Below, one piece after another: positions 46,120 to 58,159 of a DNA stretch of 64,000 nucleotides. The translations under genes were made by a program, and so were the position numbers. This stretch comes from Marasmius tenuissimus. Taxonomy: Eukaryota; Basidiomycota; Agaricomycetes; Agaricales; Marasmiaceae. The stretch is from contig JAQOTA010000060.1 in the NCBI GenBank assembly GCA_029532415.1, positions 3,782,001-3,846,000 of the forward strand, given 5' to 3'. Every line of letters starts with the position of its first letter. Position 1 is the stretch's first letter. Below the pieces are notes generated by a model. That model did no database searches. It was not told the origin of the DNA and saw only the letters and a list, made by a program, of their open reading frames with translations.

Positions 46120-48547
46120 TTACCCGACCACCGACCTTGGAGTAATCCTCAAAGGAAGCTGTGGTCCCTCCTCTTCCTTTCCTTTTACCCCGGGAACGAT
46201 CAGTCCCGGCGACGCAGCTTCAATTTCTAGATCCGGAGGAATTGAGAACTCGAAACGTTCGAGTAAGCCAGTGACGACGGCTTGCATTTCCATGAGTCTG
46301 ATACGAGATGTAATCAGAACACCAACAAACGAGATAACGGGAGAAGACTTTGTGACTCACGCAAAACGCCACCTACAATCAACTCGTGAGCATCACCAGA
46401 TACAATTCGATAATCACAAGCCAACTCACCCGAGGCATCCCTTCGCCCCACCGCCTTCATAGCGAGCCCAGGTTAAGCATCTGCCGAGATAGAAACGAAA
46501 GAGAGATACGCACTAAAGGTCAACATGTTTCCGAACAGACCGACTTGGGCTTGTTTCTTCTCCTCCGACTCAGAGTCCATCCGTACATGTCGCTGAGGGT
46601 TCCATCGATTGGCATCTTCTCCCCACACACTTTCCAACCTGAGCAAAACGCGGATATGAAGAGGAACCGTTGACTGGGAGATTCAAAATATGTACCTGTT
46701 GTAACTCGAGATATCCACGCGAATCCTCTGTCCCTTTTGCACGAGGACCTCGTTCACAGGGGCACCACTCTCAGATATCACAGGGAAATCCAAAAGAAGG
46801 ACGTCATTCTTGCTCGCCTCGCGTTCGAGGGTTGCCAGCACAGGATGTAACCGGAGGGTTTCCTTGAGTGAAATGATCAGAACACGAACATCATCGATCG
46901 CGTAGTTCTCACTCACCTTCAAAACGAGCATAAGGTGGCCCATAGAGTCATAATCAGCGCTGGTGAATTCGCCCGGGTTCCTCCCGCGGACATGCTTGAT
47001 CTCTTCATACACCTTGGTTTGATCTTCGGGGTGGGCGCTGAGCTCGTAAAAGATCCACGACAGACTGTATCCCGTGGTGTGGTGACCTGCTTGAATGAGA
47101 GTCCTACACAGAGTTAGCCCGCCAAGACATTCATTAAAGGAGTGAAGCCACTCACGTCATCTGGGCGAGTATCTCCGCCTCATTTAAACGTTTCCTTGGG
47201 TCTTCTTCCCTGTTTGCTCGAACTGTATACAAGATCATGTCAGCGGGCCGCTCTGTGCTATCTTTAACCACGACGTACCGAGAACGCTCAAGACATCTCG
47301 CTCTTTACCAGAACCTACTGACTCATTTTGATCGAGATCTTCGATATCCAAGCCAGCCTCCTTCATGACCTCCTTTGCTTTCTCGTTCGAGAGTTGGAGG
47401 TACCGCTGGGCCACCAATTCAAAGGTTAACGGGAAGTACTTTGCCTGGAGGGACGCGAAGAACGAGGGAGTCCAACGCGGCAGCGCCATAAGGAACGTCA
47501 TTAAGGGGGTCCCATTCAAGCCTGTTTCCCTGAGATTCAAATGTTCGGTGTGAGAATTTGATTGTAATGCATGCTAGTGGGCGGAAACCTCACTCGAGCT
47601 GATAGAGCGTCTTGGTGAGCTCATTCGGCTTATTCTCGAGCGCACCGAAGTAGTAGCTGAATGCACCTGTAAAGGAGCATTAAGCCCGTCGTCAACGACA
47701 TGACTCGTCATAGAAACTCACTTTCTCCAATTATATCAAGCGCAGCTTTATGGAACCAGGGTATAATATCAATTGTCGTACTGGTTCCTTGAAGTCGGTT
47801 ATTCCATTTTTCAGCGAGCTATGGCGAAACAATGAGCATGAGGAAAAGATGATCTTGTGAACGTAACGTACGTGTGCAACATGTCCTTGGAACAAGGGCA
47901 AGAACTGCCTCATATGATTGATGGAGAATGCGGGGCTCAGAACTCTCCTGTGTCGCTTATGGTCCTCGCCTAATCGAGATGTCCAAATCAAGTTCACCGG
48001 GAGGTTCGGCTGCATGAGAATCCATGACATCGTTAATGACAACAGGATGCGCTCACCGACGACCCAGAGCACCCCCCGTCCAAACAGCAACTCAAAAATC
48101 CTTCTCACATCTGGCGCTTCTGGGTAGTCTTGCAGCGATTCTTGGAGAACTCGATGACAGGCCCGTGGGTCAGAGATGATGAGCATGGTTTGCTGGAAGT
48201 TGAGCGTTCAATACAAATCGCGTAACGACGAGATGAATTTTTGGAACGACATCGCGACTCACCCCAAGGCAGCCCTGAATTTTGTAGGCCGTACCATATT
48301 CCTTTGTCCAGTCACGCAAGACTTCCACCAGTCCGTTGACTCTCAAGTGGTGCTCAACTCCTGGGATCAGACGTCAGTAGACCGCAAAGCCACAATGATG
48401 AGGGTTGATTGGTCACTTACCCAGCAAGAATGATGGGGAAGGAGGCCCTCGCAGGCCCTTGAGTATATTTTTCCGTCTCCTGAAATGGATGTAGGTGAGA
48501 AGAGCGATAGAGAGAGCAGAGACTGCGAAGTCGAGCCGATTGAACAT
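46120..48547 (-). CDS. cytochrome P450 monooxygenase, membrane-anchored
   Basis: Haem-thiolate monooxygenase, probably ER-bound. ATG at 48547 opens a signal anchor (FAVSALSIALLTYIHF followed by RRRK). Then come a proline-rich hinge (LRGPPSP), HKRHRRVLSPAFS (helix C, ~47960), the I-helix AGHHTTGYSLSW (~47090), the K-helix ETLRLHP (~46870) and NPQRH for the PERF region (~46590). The haem loop reads GGGAKGCLGWRFA across an intron (~46450-46370). The stop TAA is at 46120-46122. At least eight short introns. In the haem loop the usual Arg two residues before the Cys is Lys. The CYP family cannot be fixed by eye; the style is that of the expanded Agaricomycete clans. Some exon limits in the middle (47150-47740) are approximate. 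Confidence 0.88.
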
Positions 48548-50396
48548 GATGGTTCAGTTCCAAGATGCGAATGGGCGCGTCCAATTTATGGAGCTCTGAA
48601 ACCGGCAAAATGCGCTCCGTGATGCCCGTTGCCCGGCGTTACCACACTTTGTCCCTTCCACCGCGACACATGCACTCCTTACGAGTACTGGGTGTACTCT
48701 GAAGTACTAGCTACTCGACGTCAGTGTGTAGCAGGAAGTCTTGTTCTGGTCTTCTCGGTTTGTGTCCTTTCCTTCTTTTTTCGATTCTTCATCTCTCATG
48801 ACCCTTTTTGGCATCCAGATCTCCTCCCTAATCCGCAATCCGAAACTTCCTGGGCATTCTTCAGCCTGATGCTGGTCTGCGTCATCGAAGCTCGGAGATC
48901 TGGCTTTTCAAACTCCCAAAGGAACCAAAGAAGTGGTCAATGGTCCATGAAAAATTGGGGATCGTGGTGTTTTAAATTCCCTGAACATGGCCTGAATAAA
49001 ACGGAGCCGACCCATGCAAAAGAACGAGTCACTCAATGGTTCGAGCCATAACTGCTTCTTGAACTCTCTGGGTATTTCTGGGTATCTTTTGCCGTGTTTT
49101 GAAGAGAACGGAGAGGCTGTTTTGCGGGGAGAATAATTGAGGGGAAGTTATGGGCAGAGATGGGCGTCGCATCTCAAGGCCATATTGGTCGGCCGCCGGT
49201 AAAGGCTGAAGTAATTCTCACGGTGGCGGCGTTCAACCCTTCGAACGCGCAATCCCGATTCACTAACAAGAATGTCTGGAGCGATCACGATTCCCATAAC
49301 GAGGATACGGGTCTCAATTTCTGAAATACTCGACCACACCACTTGGATAGGGGGGACTACCGATCAACTAAGTGCCGATGGGCATGTAAACTTCCCGCTG
49401 TTGAATGATATTCTGAGTATCCTAGACCATTTCGAGGGTTCGATTTGGCTAAGTTCTGCGAGTCGATCTCAAAATTATGCCAGTTCGTGAGCTTCTCAGC
49501 AACTGCCAAGGCGTGTCGGGCTCGATCTCTGAACAACCACCTTCCACGGCCATGCGACTATCCCTGGTCCCGATACCCGCCATTGGGTCTCAGGGGGTCA
49601 GATCAGCTGTAGTAGGCTATGTGAGAAGCTACAGCAAAAAAACAGCACTTACCTCGTGCCATCAGCGCGTGTTTCCGAACCAATCGTTGATTCGGCCGGC
49701 CAAGCTTCAAGGTGAGTTCCAAATCATTTTGCATATGGGGCTGACCCCAAACCTCGAGCGGGAAGCAAGATTAGTCCTTCCTGCGTTTAGATAATTCCAT
49801 GCCGCCACGCTCCTCGATCGAGAAAGGAGACCTGGTCCTGAGCGTTCTCCCTGTCCACTCCGCCCCGTGTCCGTTTCCACATTCTTGAGACGTAGACCGT
49901 CGGATGCAATACCGCGTCCCCCTTCGTCTTTTCCCTTTCTTCTCATCGCACCCGATCATTACCGCCTCCATCATGCCGTCCTACTGTCAGAAGCTCTCGC
50001 CATCCTGATACACAGGGAAGATGGAGCGCTAAGGTCCTTCCGAGTGTGGGTCCACTGTCTTCTGTATGGGCGGGCTCTCACGTTAAAACGTCAGGGGGGC
50101 TGAGTATCGGGCTCAAAGTCATTGTGACAGTTAGTCGGAAACGTGAAACTTCAATGTTAAAAGTTATCTCGGGAATATGTTACAGTCAAACAACGAGAAT
50201 AAGTCCCCAATCCCGATCGAGGGGGAGGGGAAATAAATCGCGGGGGAAAGCATAGGCCGTCCAAAGGCGGACATAATAAGGAGGGTTGTAACGAAGAAAC
50301 ATGAGGAGGAATAGTCGTGGCGACTACGAGCCATGAGAAAACGTGTATAATCATGGAAAATGTGGCAGGACAACCGAAACAGCAGTGTAGAAGCCA
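48548..50396. other. intergenic, no gene recognised
   Basis: A plus-strand frame from 48629 (140 codons) has a hydrophobic stretch (VLVFSVCVLSFFFRFF) but no known domain or splice continuation. Others (49477-49794 plus, 49707-49946 minus) look like chance. Confidence 0.35.
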
Positions 50397-51319
50397 TTAG
50401 GCATATCGTCCATTTGTGCGAGCTTTCCGGGCCTGCGAGTGATTGGAAAACGTCAGTCTCCTAGTGAATATGATTATCAGTGAGAAGAATGCTCACCTTC
50501 AGATACTCGAGCCGTTGGCGTGCACGCTCAGGATCGTACCCGCACTCCTTCAAACACTGTTCAGCGTCCTGACGAGAATATCCGTCGCGTTCAAAATCGT
50601 TCAGAGCTTGTTCATAGCTGCCGGACCATTGGTATTTGGACTTCTTCTTGGTCCCAGAGTCCGGGTGCGAAGCATATGTCGAAGTGGAAGCCCTTGTGGA
50701 GTTCGAGTTCGAATGCGAGGTTGCAGTGTAAATCGGCGTATTGGGGGCTGTTGACAAAGAACGATTCCATAGTGAGCATTTAGAAAGATAGGCGGCTCCG
50801 AATCTGACGAACCTAAGTTCATGTGCCTATCTCGAGAGTTCCGCTCTACGCAAGTGCCGTCGCCATAGCGGTCGCCATATTTGTTACGATTGTGCACCAC
50901 ATTTCCCGTCGCGCTTTGTTGTCGATGCTGATGTTGATATTGAGACTGACTATGGTGGTGGGGATAAGAAGACCCGCCACCCGATCCTGATCTGGTCTGT
51001 GGAGGGTGCTGATTATACTGAGGCGGGGGAACTGAGTCCTGAGTGCTGTAGGCATATGAAGTCTCTGTCATTTGAGTCCGTGGTGGAGATCTGTCGTCTA
51101 GGAGTGTAGGTGGCGGGTGTTAGCGTGTGTTCTCCCAAGTCTGGAGGAGGGCAGTTGAGAAACAATCCTACCTCGATAAATATACTCATCACGGGTGATG
51201 TGTCCTACAGTGGTGTTATTACCATAGGTATCTCCGTGTTGCTCTTCATTGTAGGTAATCGTCCCTTCATATTGGGGAGAAGTAGAGTAGTTAGGGGAAT
51301 CGTAGGATCCGTTAGACAT
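50397..51319 (-). CDS. gene C: two-motif protein with UBA-like C-terminus, 239 aa
   Basis: Four exons: 51319-51172, 51097-50813, 50747-50497 and 50432-50397. The first two introns are phase 1 and the third is phase 0; the acceptor at 51098 was chosen because the next one downstream gives a stop. Exon 1 ends after TITYNEEQHGDTYGNNTTV and ITRDEYIYR. Exon 2 is Gln/His-rich and ends after NVVHNRNKYGDRYGDGTCVE. Exon 3 has a Ser/Thr-rich linker and SYEQALNDFERDGYSRQDAE...KECGYDPERARQRLEYL, a UBA-like three-helix pattern. The overall plan equals that of gene B, 13 kb away. Function unknown. Confidence 0.8.
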
Positions 51320-52614
51320 TGTGAGCACAGGGAGGTGGTTGATGGGACAGCGAGGAGCGAGGAGGCTGAAGAACGCTGAAACGAGCGAGTGCTTTTTAAG
51401 CGCTTCGGGCAGCACCCTTCGGGGATAAGAAAAAGCTTCCCATGGCTCCCTTGCCGTAGGATTATTTTTGTGGCGAAAGCCACTTACCTGCACGGTGGCT
51501 TTCCTCGAGACGGCTGTTGTACTAACGGGAGGCCTTGGGAATTGTGCTTTGATTCAATACAGTCGAATCGCGTCCGGCGGACCGCGAATCACCCTACGTT
51601 TCTCGATTAGTTTTAAACGTCATATACATAAGAAATGTGGTAACGCCAATCGCGAGCGCTTTGGCCTGCATTTGGCTCACATTCAATCTGATGAATTCTC
51701 TGGAGGCGCCAGTTCATTTGTTCAGGGTCTGTCGTCTAACTCCTTAGAGAGAACGCTGTTAACATTATGAATTCACGCACCCACACTCAAATTTGACTGG
51801 ATCTCACGCACCTCATGTTACCCTCTCGCAAGGAGCATAGCCCGAGTCTATCCAAAGCTTGAAACTGATTCGTGAATAGCCTCCCAAGAAGGGCGAGTTT
51901 TGGGGGTTATCTCCTGTTCGGAAGTTCTGGCGACGCCACACTCAGGCGAGGCGCCGGGACTCAAAATAGAATGACATTGTTTTGCTTCTGACATTCAAAC
52001 TTATTAGCACCGTCATGATCTCATGGAACGTTCCGCCGGAACTGGAAGTTACTGCGGGGCAGAAGAGGGCAACCAAAGTCAGTGCAACTGTCATGGATGA
52101 GCGCTGGGCTACTGTTCCCAGTAGTAGACATATTAAGAGCCTGAAGGGGAAGGCTTCAAAGCGCAAAATACCCCCCGAGTTACACGAGCTTGATCCTGAA
52201 CACCTCCCGAAAAGTTTGCAGTACATCACCAAGATTGTTTGCTCCCAAATTTGTTCGCTCGCTGTGACATGACGATGTTGGTTCCTTGTTGCCGCACATT
52301 TGACTCCAGCATGCTGGAGAGTACCTCTTTTTCTTTTACGTCCTCACAAGGGGAGGTTCCTGCCGGCAGTGCGTCGCTAAAGGTACCGAAACTCTCACTA
52401 GGCCTCATTCCAGCTTCAAGTAAGCTGCACAATTGACCCAAACGTTATAGATAGGGGATGAAACAGCCTTTGAGCTGTTCAATTCTTGAACCTTGTATCG
52501 CGTCGATAATCGAATGGAACATAGAGAGGCATGTCAGTACGGGGCTCTGTTCATCCCGCCGTTACCCTGCGTTCATCGAGCTGTTAACTGAGTAGATTGA
52601 CACCGTACCACAAG
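51320..52614. other. no gene recognised
   Basis: The region just upstream of gene C should contain its promoter. Frames at 51942-52441 on both strands are short and unrecognised. Confidence 0.35.
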
Positions 52615-54130
52615 GAAGCGAGAATCAGAACTAACAGCCTCCTCGTGTGATACGGATATTCTTGTACCGTGTCAGGTCTGGGGTACGAGCTTTCGGGGAA
52701 AGAGTCCCAAAGCAAAACGCGGCGGGAAGCAGAGCCCATTCAGTCCCTGGGTCCTAGCTGTAGAGGAAATCTCGAATGTCATAGGTTGGGCAATGCAAGG
52801 CGATCCCATAGACAGGCTTCGGCCGAAAGCGAAAGAACCGTACAAATGACATCGTCATTACCTGGGGAAGGGGCAGATCCAGGTCGAGTACAGTGAAGGC
52901 AGTCCAGAGCTTGTGGAGAAGGGTGAACGACCTGAATCAGGCTCGGTTCGCCAATGGGCTCACAGCAAATTTTGGCCTCCGACTGACCGCGGTAGCGAGT
53001 TGACCTGAACGGCGAGGCTCAAGATGTTTGTTTTGTGAGGTTGAACGAGAGATTCTTGCAAAAAGACAATAGGATCTGTTGGCATCTTCAGAAGGCCGAT
53101 GAAGGATCAAAGCTGGCAACCTCAAAGGCTCCGCTTCCCCATGATCTCGGTCCTGACATAAATAAAGACACCTCAGCTTCGCTGTCAGGGAATGAAATGA
53201 GATCTGATATCTGATAATAACCTGTAGAAAAGAGTTGCAGTGCCAATCATCACATCTTCACCAGTCGCCGACATCAGAGCAAATTGGTTTTTCGCATCAG
53301 ACAACCTTCCTGGTTCCTCGAAGCATCAGAATCAAACAAGAAACGCAGGTGAATCCAAGTACTCATGGAGATTGTAAACTAGTGTAATCGTCTTCCGTAG
53401 GGACTCTTCCCGATCCACTCGGTCGGTCATGAGGTTTAAGTTCAGCCATCTCGATTCAGTGCGGTTCTGTTGATGAGTGAACGTGCGCACGATGGACCAA
53501 TCACAATGGACCAGGCGGACCAGAATCATAGAATTTGTTCGAGCACAGTTGCGCTAGAGCGAGTCACTTGCTGTACATAAGACGGTTTCTTCGGAAGGTC
53601 AAGAACTTCACAGAATCTTTATTCGGCCTCGTGTTACCAGGAATGAATGTGTCGCTTTCGCCCCCTGACATCCTGGAATGTTGACTAGATTTGGGTAGCT
53701 CCACGCTTGATGCTCCAATCTGAGGGTCCAAGTCGTGTGAGGTCGTGTAGGGCCAGGAATAAGGTTTCCCCATCGCTGCCGGTAGGCACAGCGAGGCATG
53801 TAATGTTCGACTGGCGGATTACGAGCGATTTCTTCCTGAGCGACCCTAGAATGCCAACAGAGGGTACTGGTCGGTGTCGGCCGACTTTCCCCCCATCTAT
53901 CCTGGCACAGACGGAAATCAAGTTAACTTCCAGTAGACGCAATGAAATGTGATATCTTCAAACGCCGTTCCGGGCGTGAATCACGACCATCTTTTGCGAT
54001 TCTTCTTCCCTACCCAAGGACACCATATCTCGGTAATAGGCGGTCGTATCAAACGGGGTTTCTGTTCCATGTCAATCAGAATATGCGGAAGGTGAACGTA
54101 TCTGACCACTCGTACTCACGGAGTTTTTAG
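52615..54130. repeat. degenerate repeated unit, copy 1
   Basis: This segment matches 62598-63870 in the same orientation and order over several blocks: cagcctcctcgtg near 52636/62619; cttcagaaggcc near 53088/62938; cttgctgt near 53566/63357; catcgctgccggtaggcacag near 53771 (catcgct versus tatcgct near 63508); and atatctcggtaat near 54025/63747. It has no intact frame; the longest minus-strand frames (53332-53529, 53685-53942) are separated by stops. It is probably two copies of a former gene or an old element. Family not recognised. Confidence 0.7.
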
Positions 54131-55204
54131 AACAGTCACTAGCAAGTACGTTTCACCTAACATCTCCCAGAATAGACGGATATTTTCTTCGTCGTTGATC
54201 ATGGCTCCGTCATTTCGAGTATGAAAGCAGTTCCGATTCTCCGGGAACCAACAGACCGGCCGACATGCGGAGACTGTGAAACCAATGAAAACCAACCGGG
54301 GGGGAATCAGAATCAACTGGATCAGAAAGCTTGTATAGCTTCGAGTGAGTGCGACAGCGATGTGTGACCAGAAAACGAGCCACTGCCATGAGTCTTGAGG
54401 CACAGGGAACGGTTCTAGAGAGTGAAGATATTTGGGAAATTTATGCCCGAATTTGGGATACCAATCTTGCTAAACCCTACCCTCGAAAGTTATCCGCAGC
54501 AAGTACAAGAAAGGACGAGGGTTTGTCAATCGGAAAATAGAATCGGTCGCAGCGAGATCTATATCCATCAAAAGTTAGGGTTATCCAGGTTGAAAGACGG
54601 CCACAAATTTGGAGAGACGTAGGTTGGGCGAGAACATTAGGAATGCGGTTGAAAAACGGTTCAGGAAAGCTTGAGAAAAAGGTCGTTCGATTTTGGTTCG
54701 ATTTGCAGACCTTTCAGCGTCAGCGTTGCAGGCAACGTGGGATCCCTTTCTAAAACGGGAAATATTGCATCAGCGGTATCGCTACAACGGGCCCGTTGAT
54801 CCGGACCTTTCCTGCTTCAATTTGAATTGTTTCATTGCTCAACTTGAACTTAGACCCTCTTCTATCGATTTTCACCTCAACGCCCACGCTTGCTTTTCTC
54901 TCACCCCTACTGCTCATGTTTCCTTGTTGTTCAATTAGTCGACAAAGGTCCGCTCAGGATCCAACCGCAAGTTCCGGGTCATCTCCACGATGACTTGCGA
55001 GCAATGCAGTTAGACCAGAATTTAGTCATCTCAACGACAGGCGACTGAATTCGAGTCACCAGGACAAGGCGGACAGCGCTCAGAGTCACTGCCTTGCGGT
55101 ACCTAGCGTTTGAGGGGCCCAACGGCGCTCAGGGTGAGTCTCAATATAAATCCTATCTGAAAGATAGAATTTTTGACAACGAGTTCCCGCAGTCATCTGT
55201 GAAC
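54131..55204. other. no gene recognised
   Basis: A continuation of low-similarity sequence and the presumed 5' region of the BCS1-like gene. The frames at 54349-54622 and 54693-54938 are unrecognised. Confidence 0.35.
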
Positions 55205-57400
55205 ATGGATTTACCTATCCAAGAGATCTTGTCTGGTCTCGCGAAGGTTGCTACGGATGGCTCTTCAACGATAAACGCAACGGAACTGCTCGAGGGGTTA
55301 CTCAACGCTACTTCAGCATCGACAAATGCCACACAACACTCGTCTTCCAAATCTTTCTTGGAGAGTAGCATGCCCGGAAGCATCCTCGCCTTTGTACCCT
55401 TTTTGTTCTCATTCTCGGCATTGAGGGACTGGTTGAAGGTGTTCTTGATTGGAGGGATCTTGGAGACTTGTCGGAGGTGGTACGGGTACTTTTACGAGTT
55501 GACTGTCGAGTCGTTTTGGATGTCGGCAACGTTCGACGAGGATGACACCAGCTACCGTACGTTTCAATTCATCTCCGTATCACTCTGGCTGATGTTTGGA
55601 ATCGTTAGAATGGATAATGGTCTGGTTATCAACGCAGCCTTCTTGGGGTGCGTGGTCTTCTCAATCTCAGTTCTTTCTGTGTTACTCATTTCGATTTCTA
55701 GCTAAGATCCGACAAGTCGAAGTCAAAACCTACAGCTATGGCACCGACAATACCGCCATCGGCCTCGACGACGAGGAAGACGAAGACGCCACGAACTCCC
55801 GCAGGATGTTCTACATACCCTCACCATCCAAAACGTACACCCTGTGGTACAAGGGACGTTACCTTACCATCACCAGAAGTCAGGAACAAGGTCGATGGGG
55901 CAAGGAGAGCAGGCTCCAATTGACGTACGTCGCCACCCATTTCATAGCCTCCACATTGCTCAGGTTTACAATAGCCTAATGACCCGGAACCCGAAACTAC
56001 TTGCCGAACTCCTCAAGGACGCCCGTAAAGCTTACATGAAAGTCACAGAGGACAAGATGTGCATCTGGGCTGCTGATTCTACCAATGACTGGAGGCAAGT
56101 CGCCCGACGAGAGAAGCGTAGCCTCAAGTCTATTGTTCTGGATCCCGGAATCAAGGATACGATTCTCGAAGACGCGAGAGACTTCTTGAACAGCAAAAAG
56201 TGGTACACTGAACGAGGAATCCCGTTCCGGCGAGGCTATCTCTTGGTAAGTCACCTCCTTGCCTTGAATTTCTGACGAGTACTAAAACCAAGGCGTAGTA
56301 CGGTGCTCCAGGAAGTGGAAAGACCTCGCTCATTCACAGTCTTGCTGGTGAACTCGAGCTGGACGTGTATATCATCTCGCTCTCCCGCATCGGTCTGGAC
56401 GACAGTGGTCTCAACTCGTTGATCAACGAGCTGCCCGAACGGTGTGTCGCGTTGATGGAGGATATTGACGCGGCCTTCACCCATGGGTTGACGAGAGAGA
56501 CTGATGAAGAAGAGAAGAGGCTCGGTGACAAGGAAGACGAGGAGGAAGATGACGAGAAGAAAGACAAGAAGAAGGAGGAAGCAAAGGTTACGTCTCCATC
56601 GAGTCGGTGAGTTTGTCTTTTCTGTTCGTGTCGGGGTATTGGATGCTGATGCTCGCATTCTGCTCTCCAGTGTCAGTCTGAGTGGTCTCCTCAACGCTCT
56701 CGATGGTATCAGCGCTCAAGAAGGTCGTATCCTGTTCGCCACGACGAACAAGTACTCTTCGTTGGACCCCGCACTCTGTCGGCCTGGACGAATGGACCTC
56801 CACATCGAGTTCAAACTCGCCAGTCAGTACCAGGCTAAGGAGCTGTTCAAGCGGTTCTACAATCCCAACGACGACGCTCACGAGGACGACGAGGAGGTCG
56901 AGGAGAAGACGAAACGACCCACCAAGAAATCCTCTGCCAGCGACAACGAAAAACCCGTCGATGATTCCGGGTATAACACCTCCGACTCGAACGAATCCTC
57001 CCCACTCTTACCTGCTTCCTCCGATCCTGCTCGATCCATAAGCGTGACCGGCTCGACACACCAGTCTCGCCATACCTCAGGTCCCAGACTGTCCAAAAGC
57101 CGACTCGAGAAGCTCGCTGCGGAGTTTGCTGAGGCGATTCCGGAACGGGAGATTTCGATGGCTAGTCTTCAAGGGTACTTGATGGTATATAAGATCAGGC
57201 CGGAGAGCGCGGTCAAGGATGTGCCGGCGTGGGTGGAGGGTGAGGTGAAGGAACGGCGGGAGAAGGAGAGGAAGAGGCAGGAGAGAGTTGAGAGGAGACG
57301 GAAGCAGGCGGAAGAGCGAGAGAGGAACAAGGAGAAGGAGGCATCCCAGAAGGTTGCGGTAGACACCAAGGTTGAGGGAGATGCAGCAACCACTTCATGA
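55205..57400 (+). CDS. BCS1-like AAA ATPase, 640 aa
   Basis: Member of the BCS1 family of membrane-anchored AAA proteins; yeast BCS1 translocates the Rieske protein in mitochondria, but fungi carry many diverged paralogues. Six exons: 55205-55556, 55609-55647, 55702-55924, 55975-56245, 56299-56606 and 56671-57400, in frame throughout. A membrane segment near residues 65-85 (SILAFVPFLFSFSALRDWL) precedes a BCS1-specific domain (WIMVWLSTQPSW, KTYTLWYKGRYLTI). Next are RGIPFRRGYLL, Walker A (GAPGSGKTS, ~297-305), Walker B (CVALMEDIDAAF, ~344-355) and an arginine-finger segment CRPGRMD. Directly after Walker B sits a ~35-residue Glu/Asp/Lys insert. The C-terminus is extended by a Ser-rich linker and a highly charged coiled coil. 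The ATPase residues are intact. Whether it is mitochondrial cannot be settled here. Confidence 0.93.
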
Positions 57401-57486
57401 GCTCGTCGAATGTCAAAGTTGGACATTTCTTTCAATGTTACGATATTCTCAGTGCGCGATCTTTTTTACGGAGCTGGACTTTGGTA

Positions 57487-58157
57487 AGGTAGGGGCACTA
57501 TAAGGGCAACCAACCCCACGTGCACTGGTCACACTGTGACTTCATCCAATTTTAGTAATTCTCAAGGTCGCGTTGGACGCGGCGGAAGGTTTTCCTCGTG
57601 TATCTATAAGTAATGCCAAAATATGGAAAGTCGGGCCTCATGAGTTTATTTAAGCAGGCCATCCGAGCATTTTCACGCAAAAAACAAGAGGTTTACGTGA
57701 TTTATCGCCAAGTAATATCAAAATTACAATCAGCGTAATGCTATTCTCACCTTCTCCAGGTCGCGTAAGAGAGTTTCGGGAAGTACGCGGCGGCCATGGT
57801 ACTTCCAGGCAGCCCAGGCAGCTTTTATACCATTTAGTTGGTAGTTTTACGTGTCTACAAACTTGAATGAGTGGTTGAAAAAGCGGTAAAAACCAAGGTC
57901 AGTGAGAATTAGAGTAGAAAGTCAACAAAAAGTGATTAAACTCAGGCAAAGCTCATCCGATCCCCTCAAAAATTCAGGTTTGCGTACCCACTAGTGTTAC
58001 TGAAAAACTCATGGAAACAGATTTTCCATAAAGGTTCTGGAGTTCTAGAAAACTTGTTCACAAGTACAGATTGACGCGTCGCGCTTCAATTAATTACTAA
58101 ATTAGGTTGTCACGCTTTGCTCACGTGGGGTTGGTTGCCCTTATAGTGCCCCTACCT
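57487..58157. mobile_element. Tc1/mariner-type MITE, 671 bp, TA target duplication
   Basis: The ends carry a perfect 36-bp inverted repeat beginning AGGTAGGGGCACTATAAGGG (left 57487-57522, right 58122-58157). TA dinucleotides flank it (57485-57486 and 58158-58159). The interior is AT-rich, without a coding frame. Non-autonomous element presumably moved by a Tc1/mariner-family transposase elsewhere. The perfect terminal repeats suggest fairly recent activity. It lies 85 bases downstream of the BCS1-like stop codon. Confidence 0.9.
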
Positions 58158-58159
58158 TA

